DNA from: Chloroflexota bacterium
GTDB lineage: Bacteria > Chloroflexota > Anaerolineae > Aggregatilineales > UBA2796
DNA: 64,000 nucleotides
Assembly (NCBI GenBank): GCA_021325095.1
Contig: JAJPHV010000106.1
Coordinates: 21,684 to 85,683, forward strand
Reading direction: 5' to 3'
Every line of letters starts with the position of its first letter. Position 1 is the first letter of the stretch. The notes beneath the pieces were generated by a model. The model was not told the origin of the DNA, did no database searches, and worked only from the letters and a program-made list of their open reading frames with translations. Shown one piece after another: positions 8,059 to 17,418 of this stretch. The position numbers and the translations under genes are program-made.

Positions 8059-9462
8059 ATGAAAATCACCTTTCACGGCGCGGCTCGCACAGTGACAGGT
8101 TCGCAGCACCTGGTGGAAGTGAACGGGCGGCAGATTCTCCTGGACTGCGGCCTGTACCAGGGCAAGCGCGAGGAAGCCTTCCAGCGCAACCGGACGCTGC
8201 CATTCGATGCGGGACGAGTAGACGTGATGGTGCTGTCGCACGCGCACATCGATCATTCCGGCAACATTCCGAATCTGGTCAAGGGCGGTTTCAAGGGTGA
8301 CATCTACGCGACCTTCGCCACGCGCGACCTGTGCAGCGTGATGCTGCTGGACAGCGCGCACATCCAGGAAAGTGACGTGGAGTTCGTCAACAAGAAGCGC
8401 AGCCGGAAGGGTGAGCCGCCTGTTGAGCCGCTCTACACCCAGGCCGACGCCATGAACTCGCTCCGCAACTTCCACGCCATCGACTACGAGCGGTCTACAC
8501 AGATCATTCCTGGCGTCACGTTGAGCTTTTTCGACGCCGGGCACATGCTGGGCAGCAGCATTATCGTCCTTAACATCGAAGATCGGGATGCGAACCGCGA
8601 CGTGGTGCTCGTCTTCAGCGGTGACCTGGGTCAGCCCGGTTTGCCCATCCTGCGCGACCCGACCAACGTGGATCGCGCCGACGTGCTGATTCTGGAAAGT
8701 ACCTACGGAGATCGCCTGCACAGTGCCTACAAAGACAGCGAGAAAGAACTGGAACGAATTGTCATCGATACCTACAGGCGTGGCGGCAAGCTGATTGTTC
8801 CGGCTTTTGCCGTTGGGCGCACCCAGGAGATCGTCTATGCACTCCACCAGATGTGGGAAGCGCGCAAGATTCCCCGGATGCCGATCTACGTGGACAGCCC
8901 GCTGGCGGTCAACGTGACGGCGGTCTTCGCCCATCACCCGGAAGCCTACGACGAGCAGACGCGCCAGTTTATGAAACAGTCCAACGCCGATCCGTTTGGC
9001 TTCTCCGACCTGCATTACACGCGCTCTGTGCAGGAGAGCAAGGAGCTGAACTTCGTCCGTGACCCCATCGTGATCATCTCCGCCAGCGGCATGGCTGAGG
9101 CGGGGCGCATCCAGCACCATCTCGCCAACAACATTGAAGACCCACGCAACACGATCCTGATTGCAGGCTACCAGGCGGAAAACACATTGGGGCGTTACAT
9201 CCAGGAAAAGCGCCCTACGGTGCGCATCTTCGGCGATACATATCACCTGCGCGCCCAGGTCGAGGTCATCACCGGCTTTTCGGCGCACGCAGACCGCAAC
9301 GGTCTCCTGGGTTGGGCGGGCGCGATCAAGAAGAAACCGGTGCGCACCTTCCTGGTGCATGGCGAAGATCCGGCCCTCAACGCACTGGCGGATGGCTTGC
9401 GAAAAGAAGTCAACCTGGAACGAGTCGAAATCCCCGACCTGCACCAGAGTTTCAGCGTGTAG
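8059..9462 (+). CDS. Beta-CASP metallo-beta-lactamase fold RNA/DNA hydrolase
   Basis: A 467-residue protein of the Ysh1/CPSF73-like bacterial family, expected to cut RNA with two zinc ions in the cytoplasm. Visible motifs: SHAHIDHSG (motif II) near residue 58, the Asp of VFSGDLG, ESTYGDR, then the beta-CASP insert and its end motifs PIVIISASGMAEAGRIQHHL, GFSAHADR and TFLVHGE. GGGGGGA precedes the ATG. Ten bases separate it from the next small gene, so they are probably one transcript. Full length. Bacterial members include TTHA0252-like RNases; the target is unknown. Confidence 0.92.
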   Translation: MKITFHGAARTVTGSQHLVEVNGRQILLDCGLYQGKREEAFQRNRTLPFDAGRVDVMVLSHAHIDHSGNIPNLVKGGFKGDIYATFATRDLCSVMLLDSAHIQESDVEFVNKKRSRKGEPPVEPLYTQADAMNSLRNFHAIDYERSTQIIPGVTLSFFDAGHMLGSSIIVLNIEDRDANRDVVLVFSGDLGQPGLPILRDPTNVDRADVLILESTYGDRLHSAYKDSEKELERIVIDTYRRGGKLIVPAFAVGRTQEIVYALHQMWEARKIPRMPIYVDSPLAVNVTAVFAHHPEAYDEQTRQFMKQSNADPFGFSDLHYTRSVQESKELNFVRDPIVIISASGMAEAGRIQHHLANNIEDPRNTILIAGYQAENTLGRYIQEKRPTVRIFGDTYHLRAQVEVITGFSAHADRNGLLGWAGAIKKKPVRTFLVHGEDPALNALADGLRKEVNLERVEIPDLHQSFSV

Positions 9463-9471
9463 AGGCGCTCT

Positions 9472-9846
9472 ATGTCGGCCCCGAATATCTTCGAGGAGGA
9501 TTGGCGCGACTGCCTGCGAGCACACCTCTTCCACGTGCTCCGCGAGCGGGACACCCGCAACGAGCACAGCCTGATCTCGGTGCTTTTGCAAACAGGGTTC
9601 ACCGAAGATGAAATCTCGGCCCTGCGTACACAGGCTCTGATCGCGCTTGGCCTGTACCCGGAGGTGGAAGAGACGATCACGGAGGTTGTTGCGGAGAGTG
9701 CTGCCGAACCCCCCGTTGAAGCGCCCTCTACGCCCGCAGCGACAACTGTACCGGAGCCGGATACGCGAAGTGACGATGAGGCAAGGGCAGTGCCCCCCAG
9801 ACGAGACGAACCGCCTGCGCCGCCGGTGCAGTTGTCGCTCTTTTAG
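9472..9846 (+). CDS. Small protein with C-terminal sliding-clamp-type motif
   Basis: A 124-residue protein I do not recognise. Residues 1-62 look like a compact helical domain (MSAPNIFEEDWRDCLRAHLF, then TGFTEDEISALRTQALIALG). Residues 63-119 are acidic and then Pro/Ala-rich and probably disordered. It ends exactly in QLSLF, which matches the pentapeptide (QL[SD]LF) by which bacterial polymerases and repair proteins bind the beta sliding clamp. A helical domain, a flexible linker and a terminal clamp motif fit a clamp-tethered factor. It starts 10 bases after the beta-CASP gene, suggesting a functional pair. Gene reality is supported by spacing and codon use; function is inference. Confidence 0.7.
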   Translation: MSAPNIFEEDWRDCLRAHLFHVLRERDTRNEHSLISVLLQTGFTEDEISALRTQALIALGLYPEVEETITEVVAESAAEPPVEAPSTPAATTVPEPDTRSDDEARAVPPRRDEPPAPPVQLSLF

Positions 9847-9870
9847 TAAGCGGTTTCGAGGTACTATGCC

Positions 9871-11838
9871 ATGTCCCGACTGATGCGAGTGTTGACCTGT
9901 GCTCTGGTCGCCGCTTTGATGGCGGGCACTCTGTCTGTTCAGGCCCAGCAGACCGATTGGAGCCAGGTCGATGCGTATATCTCCAGGTTAATGGCGCTCT
10001 ATGACGTGCCCGGTACAGGCATCGCGCTGGTACAGGACGGCCAGATCGTCTACGCCAAAGGCTATGGTCAGCGCGATGTATCCACCCAGGCGCCTGTAAC
10101 CAAAGACACAGTGTTTGAGATCGGCTCCGTGACCAAGCCCTTCACCGCGCTGGATGTAGCGCAGTTGGTGGATGCGGGCAAGCTCGATCTGGATGCGCCC
10201 ATCGTGAAGTATCTGCCCGACTTCAAGTTCTCTGACCCGGCGGCAACACCGCAGATCACCGTCCGGCAAGTCTTGTCGATGTCCAGTGGGCTGCCGCGTG
10301 CCGACCAGGATTGGTACGGCAGGCGCAACACCACGCGCCAGCAGGTCATCAACGACATCGCCTCCATTCCGCTGACAGATAAGCCCGGCAAGCTATGGCA
10401 GTACAGCAACCACAACTTTGTGCTGGCGGGCTACCTGGTCGAGAAGGTCAGCGGCCAGTCCTGGGAAGACTACACGCGGCAGCACATCTTTGAGCCGCTG
10501 GGTATGAAGACCGCCGGGTTTGCCGAGGCCGACATGAAACAGCAGCCCGACTATGCCCTGCCACACGGCCTGACCATCCTCAGCGGCCAGCAGGTGATCC
10601 CTTTCTTTGAGCACCTGGACGTGGTCGGCCCGGCAGGTTCGATTGCCGCCAGCGCGCTCGACATGGCGCAGTTCGTCCGCTTCCAACTGGGCGACGGTAC
10701 CATCGACGGCAAGCGGATCGTGTCCGAAGCCATGCTCAAGGAGATGCACCGCCAGCACATCGCGCTGACGACTGGCCCTGACGCCGAATTGATCCCCAAA
10801 TTGACCCTGACCACCGATCACGGTTACGGGCTGGGCTGGTTTACGGAAAAATATCGGGGCTACGACCTGGTGCAACACGACGGCGTGATCAACGGCTTCA
10901 TGGGCAGCATCACACTTGTGCCTTCGGCAAGGGTGGGCGTCGTGGTACTGACCAACACCAGCGGCGTTAATCTGTTTATCGAAGCGGTGCGGCTGCGGCT
11001 GGTCGAGATTCTGCTTGGGCTGAAGCCAGAGCAGGACATTGCCGACGTGCTGAACACACGGATGCGCGAAAGCCAGGGCAACCCGCTGTTTCACTACCTC
11101 GATCCGGTCTCTCGCAAGACCGAGTGGGACAGGGCGCGGGCTTACCAATCCGACCCGGCAGAACTGGACAGGCTGACCGGAGACTACACCATCCCTGGCG
11201 GGAAGATCACGGCTGTTGTGCGCGATGGCCGCCTGCATTTGCAGATGAATGGCCGCGCCGATCAGGATTTGGAACTGGTGCAGTACGAGCCGAACGGCTT
11301 CCTGAGCAATGCGCCGCTCTCGGCAGGCGCACACTACAACTTCAAGATCGACCAGAACGGCACGATCACGCTCTTCATCGAAGGGCAGCAGTACGCACAG
11401 AAGTTGGGCAAAGACGTGAAAGTGGTCGATTACACAGACCCCAAAGGCCGTTTCACGTTCACCGTGCCGGAAGGACTGGTGGCGCAGCCAGCCGGCGACA
11501 TGGCGGTGATCCCCTCTACCGACCCAGCGGGCGCGTTCTTCGCGGGGGCGACAAAAGCCGTTGAGGGTGACCTGAAAACCAACGTCACGGCGCTGCTGAA
11601 GAAAATCGATCCCTCTTTTAACCTTGAGCCGACTAACATCCGCCCGATCCCGCTGAACGGCCTGGATTGGACTCAGTACCTCTACCAGTTGCCGCAAAAT
11701 CAGGTGTTGGCCGTCGTGGCGACGATCCAGAAGGGCACACTCTACTTTGTCGGCGTGCAGGGCAAGGATGCGGCGGCTGTACAGGCTCTGACGCCGAAGT
11801 TCAACACGCTGCTGTTGAGTTACAAGATTACCGGGTGA
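9871..11838 (+). CDS. Exported serine hydrolase, beta-lactamase class C/PBP4* family
   Basis: A 655-residue protein with a signal peptide (ALVAALMAGTLSVQAQQ). The catalytic domain spans residues 30-380, with SVTKPF (Ser-x-x-Lys), YSNHN (Tyr-x-Asn) and a VQHDGVINGF third motif. The remaining 270 residues include a DUF3471-like lipocalin-type segment (LTGDYTIPGGKITAVVRDGR) and a second beta-rich domain. The family contains D-aminopeptidases, esterases and peptidoglycan-related hydrolases; true beta-lactamase activity is unlikely to be its main role. GAGGTAC lies upstream. The following gene begins 36 bases downstream. Confidence 0.88.
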   Translation: MSRLMRVLTCALVAALMAGTLSVQAQQTDWSQVDAYISRLMALYDVPGTGIALVQDGQIVYAKGYGQRDVSTQAPVTKDTVFEIGSVTKPFTALDVAQLVDAGKLDLDAPIVKYLPDFKFSDPAATPQITVRQVLSMSSGLPRADQDWYGRRNTTRQQVINDIASIPLTDKPGKLWQYSNHNFVLAGYLVEKVSGQSWEDYTRQHIFEPLGMKTAGFAEADMKQQPDYALPHGLTILSGQQVIPFFEHLDVVGPAGSIAASALDMAQFVRFQLGDGTIDGKRIVSEAMLKEMHRQHIALTTGPDAELIPKLTLTTDHGYGLGWFTEKYRGYDLVQHDGVINGFMGSITLVPSARVGVVVLTNTSGVNLFIEAVRLRLVEILLGLKPEQDIADVLNTRMRESQGNPLFHYLDPVSRKTEWDRARAYQSDPAELDRLTGDYTIPGGKITAVVRDGRLHLQMNGRADQDLELVQYEPNGFLSNAPLSAGAHYNFKIDQNGTITLFIEGQQYAQKLGKDVKVVDYTDPKGRFTFTVPEGLVAQPAGDMAVIPSTDPAGAFFAGATKAVEGDLKTNVTALLKKIDPSFNLEPTNIRPIPLNGLDWTQYLYQLPQNQVLAVVATIQKGTLYFVGVQGKDAAAVQALTPKFNTLLLSYKITG

Positions 11839-11874
11839 TGCTGTGCGGAGGGAGCAGGATGAGGGAAATGCCTG

Positions 11875-12678
11875 ATGGCGATTGACCATGTGATCGATCT
11901 GGACTGCGTGCCCAAGCAGGCGCTCACCAGCGCCGGACTGCTGGCGCGCATCAAGTCCCGCAACCGAGCCGACGCGATCATCAAGTTGTACCGCGATCAC
12001 AACGATAACCGCCCACCATCCGAGATGGGCTTCGAGATGGTGCGGCGCACCCCGGACGGCAACGAGGAAACACAGATCGTCATGGTCAACGATCTGCTGA
12101 ATGAGGCCGCGCCGCTCGAAGCATTGTCCACCCACTGTGTCGGTTGCCCGGCCAACCGCACCGGTGAGTCGTTCGGCTGCTACGGCTTCGTCGGCTACCC
12201 GATCTCGCGCGCCGCCGAGTTGTGGCTGCTCAAGCAGTTGCCTGGCCCGGATGACCCGCTCATCTTGCTGCTGCTTCGCCAAACATTGATCGACTACGTT
12301 TTCCGCAGCCAGGAGATCGCCCGGATGCGCCAATCGCCCGGCACGATTTTCGAGACCTCGGAGCGCTTCGCACGGCGCATTGAAGATGTACAGATCAGCA
12401 CGGATCAGGTCTTCGAGATGTTGTTCCTGCCCAACCTGATCCAACCTGCGCATGGCGTTCTGCTCATGCTGTTCTTCGGCGCGATCCCACGCGACATGGA
12501 TGCCGAATCGCTGATGAAGTTGACACAGCCTGCCAACAACGGCAACGTCAGCCGCGACGCGCCGTTCTTAATGCAATCTGATCCCGAAGACGACGAATCA
12601 ATCATGGCGCTCAAGGGCTTTTTCGAGGCACTACACGTCGCCTACCGGCTCAACGTCTCCGTGTCACTTGATGTATAG
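11875..12678 (+). CDS. Conserved hypothetical protein with a Cys cluster
   Basis: A 267-residue protein of unrecognised family. It has no signal peptide or membrane helix. The segment THCVGCPANRTGESFGCYGF carries CxxC plus a third Cys, followed by GYPIS, and could bind metal or an Fe-S cluster. The rest is mixed helical and acidic. GAGGGA lies eight bases before the ATG. It follows the serine hydrolase by 36 bases, so co-transcription is possible. Function unknown. Confidence 0.7.
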   Translation: MAIDHVIDLDCVPKQALTSAGLLARIKSRNRADAIIKLYRDHNDNRPPSEMGFEMVRRTPDGNEETQIVMVNDLLNEAAPLEALSTHCVGCPANRTGESFGCYGFVGYPISRAAELWLLKQLPGPDDPLILLLLRQTLIDYVFRSQEIARMRQSPGTIFETSERFARRIEDVQISTDQVFEMLFLPNLIQPAHGVLLMLFFGAIPRDMDAESLMKLTQPANNGNVSRDAPFLMQSDPEDDESIMALKGFFEALHVAYRLNVSVSLDV

Positions 12679-12753
12679 TGTTAGGACAGCCTTCCCGCTC
12701 CACCTGGAAGCACGCAGGCAATGTACTCGTATTGCACTCGATAGGAGCGACTC

Positions 12754-13044
12754 ATGGAGAACTTTGGGGCTACTCTCTTCCTGATCTTGTTCGCCATTGT
12801 CACCGTGTATCTGTACCTGGCCGTGCGGCGGGGCTGGATGCGCATCGGGCCGAGCATCGTCATCGGCTGCATCGCCAACCCGCTGCTATTTATGATGTAC
12901 TCACTGGCACGGGGTAACATGTTCCTGCAGGCGCTGCTGGTTGGCCTCGTGATCGGGTTGATGTTCACGGCGCTGACCATTTCGATTGCGGCTTATTTCC
13001 GCAACAACCCGGCGGCGACCATACGTAGGGAAGGCGACCAATGA
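12754..13044 (+). CDS. Small membrane protein
   Basis: A 96-residue protein with three hydrophobic segments (FLILFAIVTVYLYLAV, IGPSIVIGCIANPLLFMMYS, LLVGLVIGLMFTALTISIAA) and a short charged tail. AGGAG precedes the ATG by seven bases. No known family recognised. It lies between the Cys-cluster protein and the penicillin-binding protein on the same strand; a link to envelope synthesis is only positional. Confidence 0.65.
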   Translation: MENFGATLFLILFAIVTVYLYLAVRRGWMRIGPSIVIGCIANPLLFMMYSLARGNMFLQALLVGLVIGLMFTALTISIAAYFRNNPAATIRREGDQ

Positions 13045-13138
13045 ACGCCCTTCTTATACGCCGCGCCAGGCGGTAAGATCAAAGCATCCTCGTTGGGTTG
13101 TGTAACTGACTTCAGATGTGATGTTTCCAGGGAACGCC

Positions 13139-16075
13139 ATGAACAGCCGTTACGATGAAAACTTCGAGAGGGTCCCCCCACCCCCGGCGATGCCGCCCGC
13201 CAGCCCAGCGCCCACCCCTGTGCCACCACCACCCACTGCGCTTTACGGCGGGCAGTATGCGCCGCGCCCTCCGAAGCGCCGCCGGCGGCTGCACCCGGCC
13301 TGCCTGGGCTGCCTGCTGGCCCTGCTCGGCGTGTTCGGCATCCTGAGTTGTATCACGATCTTCGGCGTGACAATTGCCTGGGTCAGCCTGCGCAACACGT
13401 TGACGGATCGGCTGGACAAAGCGCAGCAGCAGCTTGAACAGCAGACGTTCCAGACGACGCACATCTATGATCGCCAGGGCAACGAACTGCACCAGTTGTT
13501 TGACGTGGGTCGCCGCACGAATGTCAAACTGGCAGACATTCCCAAGTCGCTGATCGACGCCACCATCGCCGTCGAGGACAGCACCTTTTACGACAATCCC
13601 GGCGTGGACTGGCCTGCCATCGCACGGGCCGGGCTGCAATACTTCCGGGCGGGTGGGCCAGCGGGCGGCGCCAGCACCATCACGCAGCAGTTGGTGCGCA
13701 ACATTGCCTTCGATTACGAGTACCGCCTGGAACGCTCGGCGCGGCGCAAGATCGAAGAAGTGATCATGGCGCTGATCCTGACGCGGGAAAAGTCCAAAGA
13801 CGAAATCCTGGAGCTATATCTCAACCAGATTTACTACGGCAACCTGGCCTACGGCATTGAGGCCGCCGCGCAAACCTATTTCGGCAAGCGCGCCAAAGAC
13901 CTGAATCTGGCCGAAGCGACGCTGCTGGCCGGACTGCCCCAGACGCCCGCCGAACTTGACCCCTTCAACCCTGACCCGAAGGTGCAGGAAGCGGTCTTTG
14001 CCCGGCGCAAGGTCGTGCTGGATTTGATGGTGGACAAGGGCAAGATCAGTAAGGACGAGGCGGTGAAAGTGCTGGCCCAACCGCTGAACTACGCCGATCC
14101 GAACGTCAACCTGCGCTCGGCACATTTCACGCTGTACGCCGAGCAGGAATTGAAAAACCTGCTGGAAAGTTTGAAGCTGCCGCCCTCTTACCTGACGACG
14201 GGCGGGCTGAAAGTGTACACGACGCTCGACCCGCGCATCCAGGCCCTCGCCGAAAACACCGCACGCCAGCAGATCGCCGCCATCCGTGACCAGCACAACG
14301 CCCATAATGCCGCCGTCGTCATCCTCAAGCCGACGACGGGCGAAATCCTGGCAATGATGGGCAGCGTCGATTACAAAGACAACTCGATCCAGGGCCGTGT
14401 GAACGTGGCGATCTCGCCCAAGCAGCCGGGCAGCGCCATGAAGCCGCTGACCTACGCCGCTGCGATGGAACGGGGTTTCAGCCCTGCGTCGATATTATGG
14501 GACGTGGAAACGCACATCAAGGACTATGTACCGCGAAACTATGATGGCCGCTTTCACGGCCCGGTACGGATGCGGGATGCGCTCGCCAACTCGTACAATA
14601 TCCCGGCGGTGCAAACGTTGCGCAGTGTGTCGGTGGAGTATCTGCTGGCCTTTGCTCAACGGCTGCACATCTACAGCCTGGGTACAGACGCCTCACAGTA
14701 CGGCCTGTCGCTGACGCTCGGCGGCGGCTACCTGACTCCGCTCGAACTGACCCAGGCGTATGCCGCTTACGCCAACGGCGGCGTGCTGATACCTGCCACT
14801 TCGATCCTGTGTATTGTCAACAATGCGGGCAGCATCGTCTACCAGTACGAAGGGGGCTGCAACGGGAAGGGCACGCCCGACGCCAAAACGATCAGCGCCG
14901 CTGCCAGCGGCCCGGCGGTGCTCGATCCACGTGTGGCCTTCATCATCAGTGACATCCTGGCGGACAACGCGGCGCGCACCCCGGCCATGGGGGCCAATTC
15001 CCCGCTGCGCACCGACGGGCTGGTGACGTCCGTCAAGACCGGAACGACCAACGATTACCGGGACAACTGGACGGTGGGCTATACGCACAACGTCGCGGTG
15101 GGCGTGTGGGTCGGCAACACTGACAACAAGCCCATGATCAACACCTCTGGCCTGACCGGGGCCGCTCCCATCTGGCACGACATCATCACCGGCATTTACG
15201 CTGACCCGGCGATGCTGGAAGCCCTCAAGCATGGGGGCAACCTGGTTCCCGACCAGCTTAACCCACCGCCGGGGGTCTACAAGCGGCAGCTTTGTAACCT
15301 GAACGCGCTGCGCGAACCGGCCACGTCTTGCCCGCCGGGGCGCTCCGAGTGGTTCCTGGACAGCCCGGTGGCTGTGCCCGATGCCGATGGCAAACTGAAC
15401 ATCCAGCCGGGCCAGCGCTCCGCGCCGCCGACCAGCATCCCCGACAACGTGAACGGGCCGATCTTCGTGGATGTGGAGCCGGGCATCGTGGAGACAATCG
15501 TGCAGCCGCTCGATCCGGGGCTGGCTGCGTCGCTGGTGGTGCATAACCCCGGAATGCCGGTATCGCCGCCGCCGCTGTATTGCCTTGTGCCCAACGAGGT
15601 CAAAGACCAGATTCCGACGGCGTCTGTGCAATACTTCATCAAGCCGCCGCCATTCCCGGACGATGCTATTTACGCCCGCATTTACGCGCAGAACAACGGC
15701 TTTCCGATCCTGCCGGACCTTCCCTGTACGCCGGAAATGCTGGTGGCCGGGCCGCAGACGCCAGGCGCAACGGCGCGCATCATCTCACCCCGCGCGGGGC
15801 AGACCGTCACGGGCATGGTGCAGGTCAGTGGCATTGCCAACTGGCAGTCGGGGCAGGCCGCCTACTACAAGATGGAGATCCAGGGGCCGCAGTTCCCGAA
15901 CTGGACGACCTTCGGGGAAACCCACAATACCCCGGTGATCAACGGGCCGCTTGACCATTTTGGCGCGGAAGGGTTACAGCCCGGTACGTACAAACTGCGG
16001 ATCGTCGTGGTGGGGATCGATGGCAACTACCTGCTGGTCAGCGGCGAAACGCCAGTCAACGTAACCGGGCAGTGA
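13139..16075 (+). CDS. Class A penicillin-binding protein (transglycosylase/transpeptidase)
   Basis: A 978-residue bifunctional peptidoglycan synthase. A Pro-rich cytoplasmic tail (1-40) precedes one membrane helix (about 55-85). The GT51 domain follows, with AVEDSTFYDNPGVDW (catalytic Glu), GGASTITQQLVRN and RRKIEEVIMALILT. The transpeptidase domain carries QPGSAMKPLTYAA (Ser-x-x-Lys), SYNIP and KTGTT. The last 300 residues hold a Pro-rich linker and an Ig-like domain (ARIISPRAGQTVTGMVQVSG). Start set at ATG 13139 because AGGGA lies five bases upstream; an ATG at 13118 lacks a site. The protein implies a peptidoglycan wall. A terminator follows. Confidence 0.93.
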   Translation: MNSRYDENFERVPPPPAMPPASPAPTPVPPPPTALYGGQYAPRPPKRRRRLHPACLGCLLALLGVFGILSCITIFGVTIAWVSLRNTLTDRLDKAQQQLEQQTFQTTHIYDRQGNELHQLFDVGRRTNVKLADIPKSLIDATIAVEDSTFYDNPGVDWPAIARAGLQYFRAGGPAGGASTITQQLVRNIAFDYEYRLERSARRKIEEVIMALILTREKSKDEILELYLNQIYYGNLAYGIEAAAQTYFGKRAKDLNLAEATLLAGLPQTPAELDPFNPDPKVQEAVFARRKVVLDLMVDKGKISKDEAVKVLAQPLNYADPNVNLRSAHFTLYAEQELKNLLESLKLPPSYLTTGGLKVYTTLDPRIQALAENTARQQIAAIRDQHNAHNAAVVILKPTTGEILAMMGSVDYKDNSIQGRVNVAISPKQPGSAMKPLTYAAAMERGFSPASILWDVETHIKDYVPRNYDGRFHGPVRMRDALANSYNIPAVQTLRSVSVEYLLAFAQRLHIYSLGTDASQYGLSLTLGGGYLTPLELTQAYAAYANGGVLIPATSILCIVNNAGSIVYQYEGGCNGKGTPDAKTISAAASGPAVLDPRVAFIISDILADNAARTPAMGANSPLRTDGLVTSVKTGTTNDYRDNWTVGYTHNVAVGVWVGNTDNKPMINTSGLTGAAPIWHDIITGIYADPAMLEALKHGGNLVPDQLNPPPGVYKRQLCNLNALREPATSCPPGRSEWFLDSPVAVPDADGKLNIQPGQRSAPPTSIPDNVNGPIFVDVEPGIVETIVQPLDPGLAASLVVHNPGMPVSPPPLYCLVPNEVKDQIPTASVQYFIKPPPFPDDAIYARIYAQNNGFPILPDLPCTPEMLVAGPQTPGATARIISPRAGQTVTGMVQVSGIANWQSGQAAYYKMEIQGPQFPNWTTFGETHNTPVINGPLDHFGAEGLQPGTYKLRIVVVGIDGNYLLVSGETPVNVTGQ

Positions 16076-16084
16076 CCCGCGTAG

Positions 16085-16127
16085 TCAGGCGACCAGTCGC
16101 GCCGCACTCGTCGCCTGATTGTTATTT
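16085..16127 (+). terminator. Rho-independent terminator of the PBP gene
   Basis: TCAGGCGAC (16085-16093) pairs perfectly with GTCGCCTGA (16110-16118), followed by TTGTTATTT. It lies 10 bases after the PBP stop and overlaps the end of the convergent BON gene. Confidence 0.7.
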
Positions 16128-16580
16128 AGGTTCGATTCTCTCTGGTGGCGTTTCTATGGCATTCGTCCCAAACTGTGCGCCGACGCGCCGCACTCCCTTC
16201 ACGCCCCGCACCGTGTCCACGATCAGGTCGGCAGAAACGCCGTCGGGCAATTGGCCCGTCAGCGCGACTGCCCCGTAATGGACGCTTGCCAGTACTCCCG
16301 CTGGCAGAAGCTGCCCGACTGATAAACGCACCATTTCATCGTCGTATAAATTGGTGCTGTCAACACTGACAACCCCACGAATGTGCGGCAGGTTATCCAG
16401 CAGCACGCGCCGGGCCTGCGGCGAACGAATATTGCCTTCGACGACCACGTGTCCATCGGTGCATTTTACCGAAAAGTAACCACGAGAGGCTTTCAATGGC
16501 GCGAAGCTGCGTATCAATAATTCTATCTCCTCTTCAATGTCCACATCTGGACGGCGTTCCGTAGGTTCCATTCTTTGCAA
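16122..16580 (-). CDS. BON-domain protein
   Basis: A 152-residue protein with two BON repeats, each alternating helix and beta strands: FSVKCTDGHVVVEGNIRSPQ with LPHIRGVVSVDS, and VHYGAVALTGQLPDG with VRGVKGVRRVGAQ. BON domains bind phospholipid or stabilise envelopes; in OsmY-like proteins they answer osmotic stress. No signal peptide is seen, so it is probably cytoplasmic. It lies 181 bases downstream of the NarL-type regulator on the same strand. Confidence 0.8.
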   Translation of the reverse strand: MQRMEPTERRPDVDIEEEIELLIRSFAPLKASRGYFSVKCTDGHVVVEGNIRSPQARRVLLDNLPHIRGVVSVDSTNLYDDEMVRLSVGQLLPAGVLASVHYGAVALTGQLPDGVSADLIVDTVRGVKGVRRVGAQFGTNAIETPPERIEPK

Positions 16581-16761
16581 ATCCCTTCGGGTTCATAAAA
16601 GGAAGCACACTTGCAAGCTCTATTCAAATAATCGGCCTGCCAACCGGGTTCAGGCACGGAAGTTTAACCCTCCTTTCGCCTTCAGGCGATAGCTCTGAGC
16701 ATTTCCTTACCACAAACTCATCCATAATTTATCACCTCTGACGGGCGGGCTATCCCCACCA

Positions 16762-17418
16762 TCACGTCAGGTGATCTTTGATCCGGTGCTGGACGGCGAA
16801 GGCGGCAGCTTCGGCGCGATTCGCCAGGTGCAGCTTGCTCAACAGGTTGCTGACGTAATTGCGGACTGTTCCTTCGCCCAGAAACAGCCGCCCGGCAATC
16901 TCACGGTTGGTCAGCCCGTCCGCAATCAGCGCCAGCACGCGCATTTCCTGCGCGGACAGATCCGCGAACACAGCGGCGTCCTTGCTCTTTTCGGCCTGGC
17001 GCACTTCGCGGAAGACCGCTTCGGTCATGGCCGGGTCGAGGGCCGACTCGCCGCGCGATACAGTTTCAATCGTCCGCAGCAGGTCGTCGCTGCCAATCCG
17101 CTTCAACACATAGCCCGATGCACCGGCCCGGATCGCAGCAAACAGTAACTCGTCCTCGGCGAAAGAAGTCAGCATGACGACGCGCGTCTCTGGAAGCTGG
17201 CGCACGATCTGGGCACAGGCATCGACGCCGGACAGACCAGGCATACGAATATCCATGACCACCACATCGGGCTGGTGCGTCAACGCTTGCTGTACCGCTT
17301 CTTCGCCCGTTGACGCTTCGGCAACGACGCGCAGGTTGGGGCGTTGTTGTAGCAGCGCCTTGATGCCCATACGTACCACTTCGTGATCGTCGGCGACCAG
17401 GATGCGAATTTGCCTCAT
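16762..17418 (-). CDS. NarL/FixJ-type response regulator
   Basis: A 218-residue regulator: receiver domain 1-120 with ILVADDHEVVR, phospho-acceptor Asp in VVVMDIRMPGLSG, Thr in VVMLTSFAED and Lys in GYVLKRIGSDDL; LuxR-type HTH at the C terminus (LSAQEMRVLALIADGLTNRE, LFLGEGTVRNYVSNLLSKL). Start chosen at 17418 where the receiver begins; longer in-frame starts add unconserved residues. No partner histidine kinase is adjacent on this strand; the cNMP-linked kinase at 19.6-20.8 kb is the nearest. Confidence 0.92.
   Translation of the reverse strand: MRQIRILVADDHEVVRMGIKALLQQRPNLRVVAEASTGEEAVQQALTHQPDVVVMDIRMPGLSGVDACAQIVRQLPETRVVMLTSFAEDELLFAAIRAGASGYVLKRIGSDDLLRTIETVSRGESALDPAMTEAVFREVRQAEKSKDAAVFADLSAQEMRVLALIADGLTNREIAGRLFLGEGTVRNYVSNLLSKLHLANRAEAAAFAVQHRIKDHLT

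Noticed and set aside
8038..9591. 517-codon open frame on the minus strand
   Set aside because: Antisense to the beta-CASP gene.
9871..11838. Antibiotic-resistance beta-lactamase
   Set aside because: It has class C-type motifs, but the long C-terminal domains and lack of resistance context fit a general serine hydrolase.
10393..12453. Long open frame of 686 codons on the minus strand
   Set aside because: It lies opposite the serine hydrolase and Cys-cluster genes, has no family features and a His/Gln/Arg-rich composition typical of antisense frames in GC-rich DNA.
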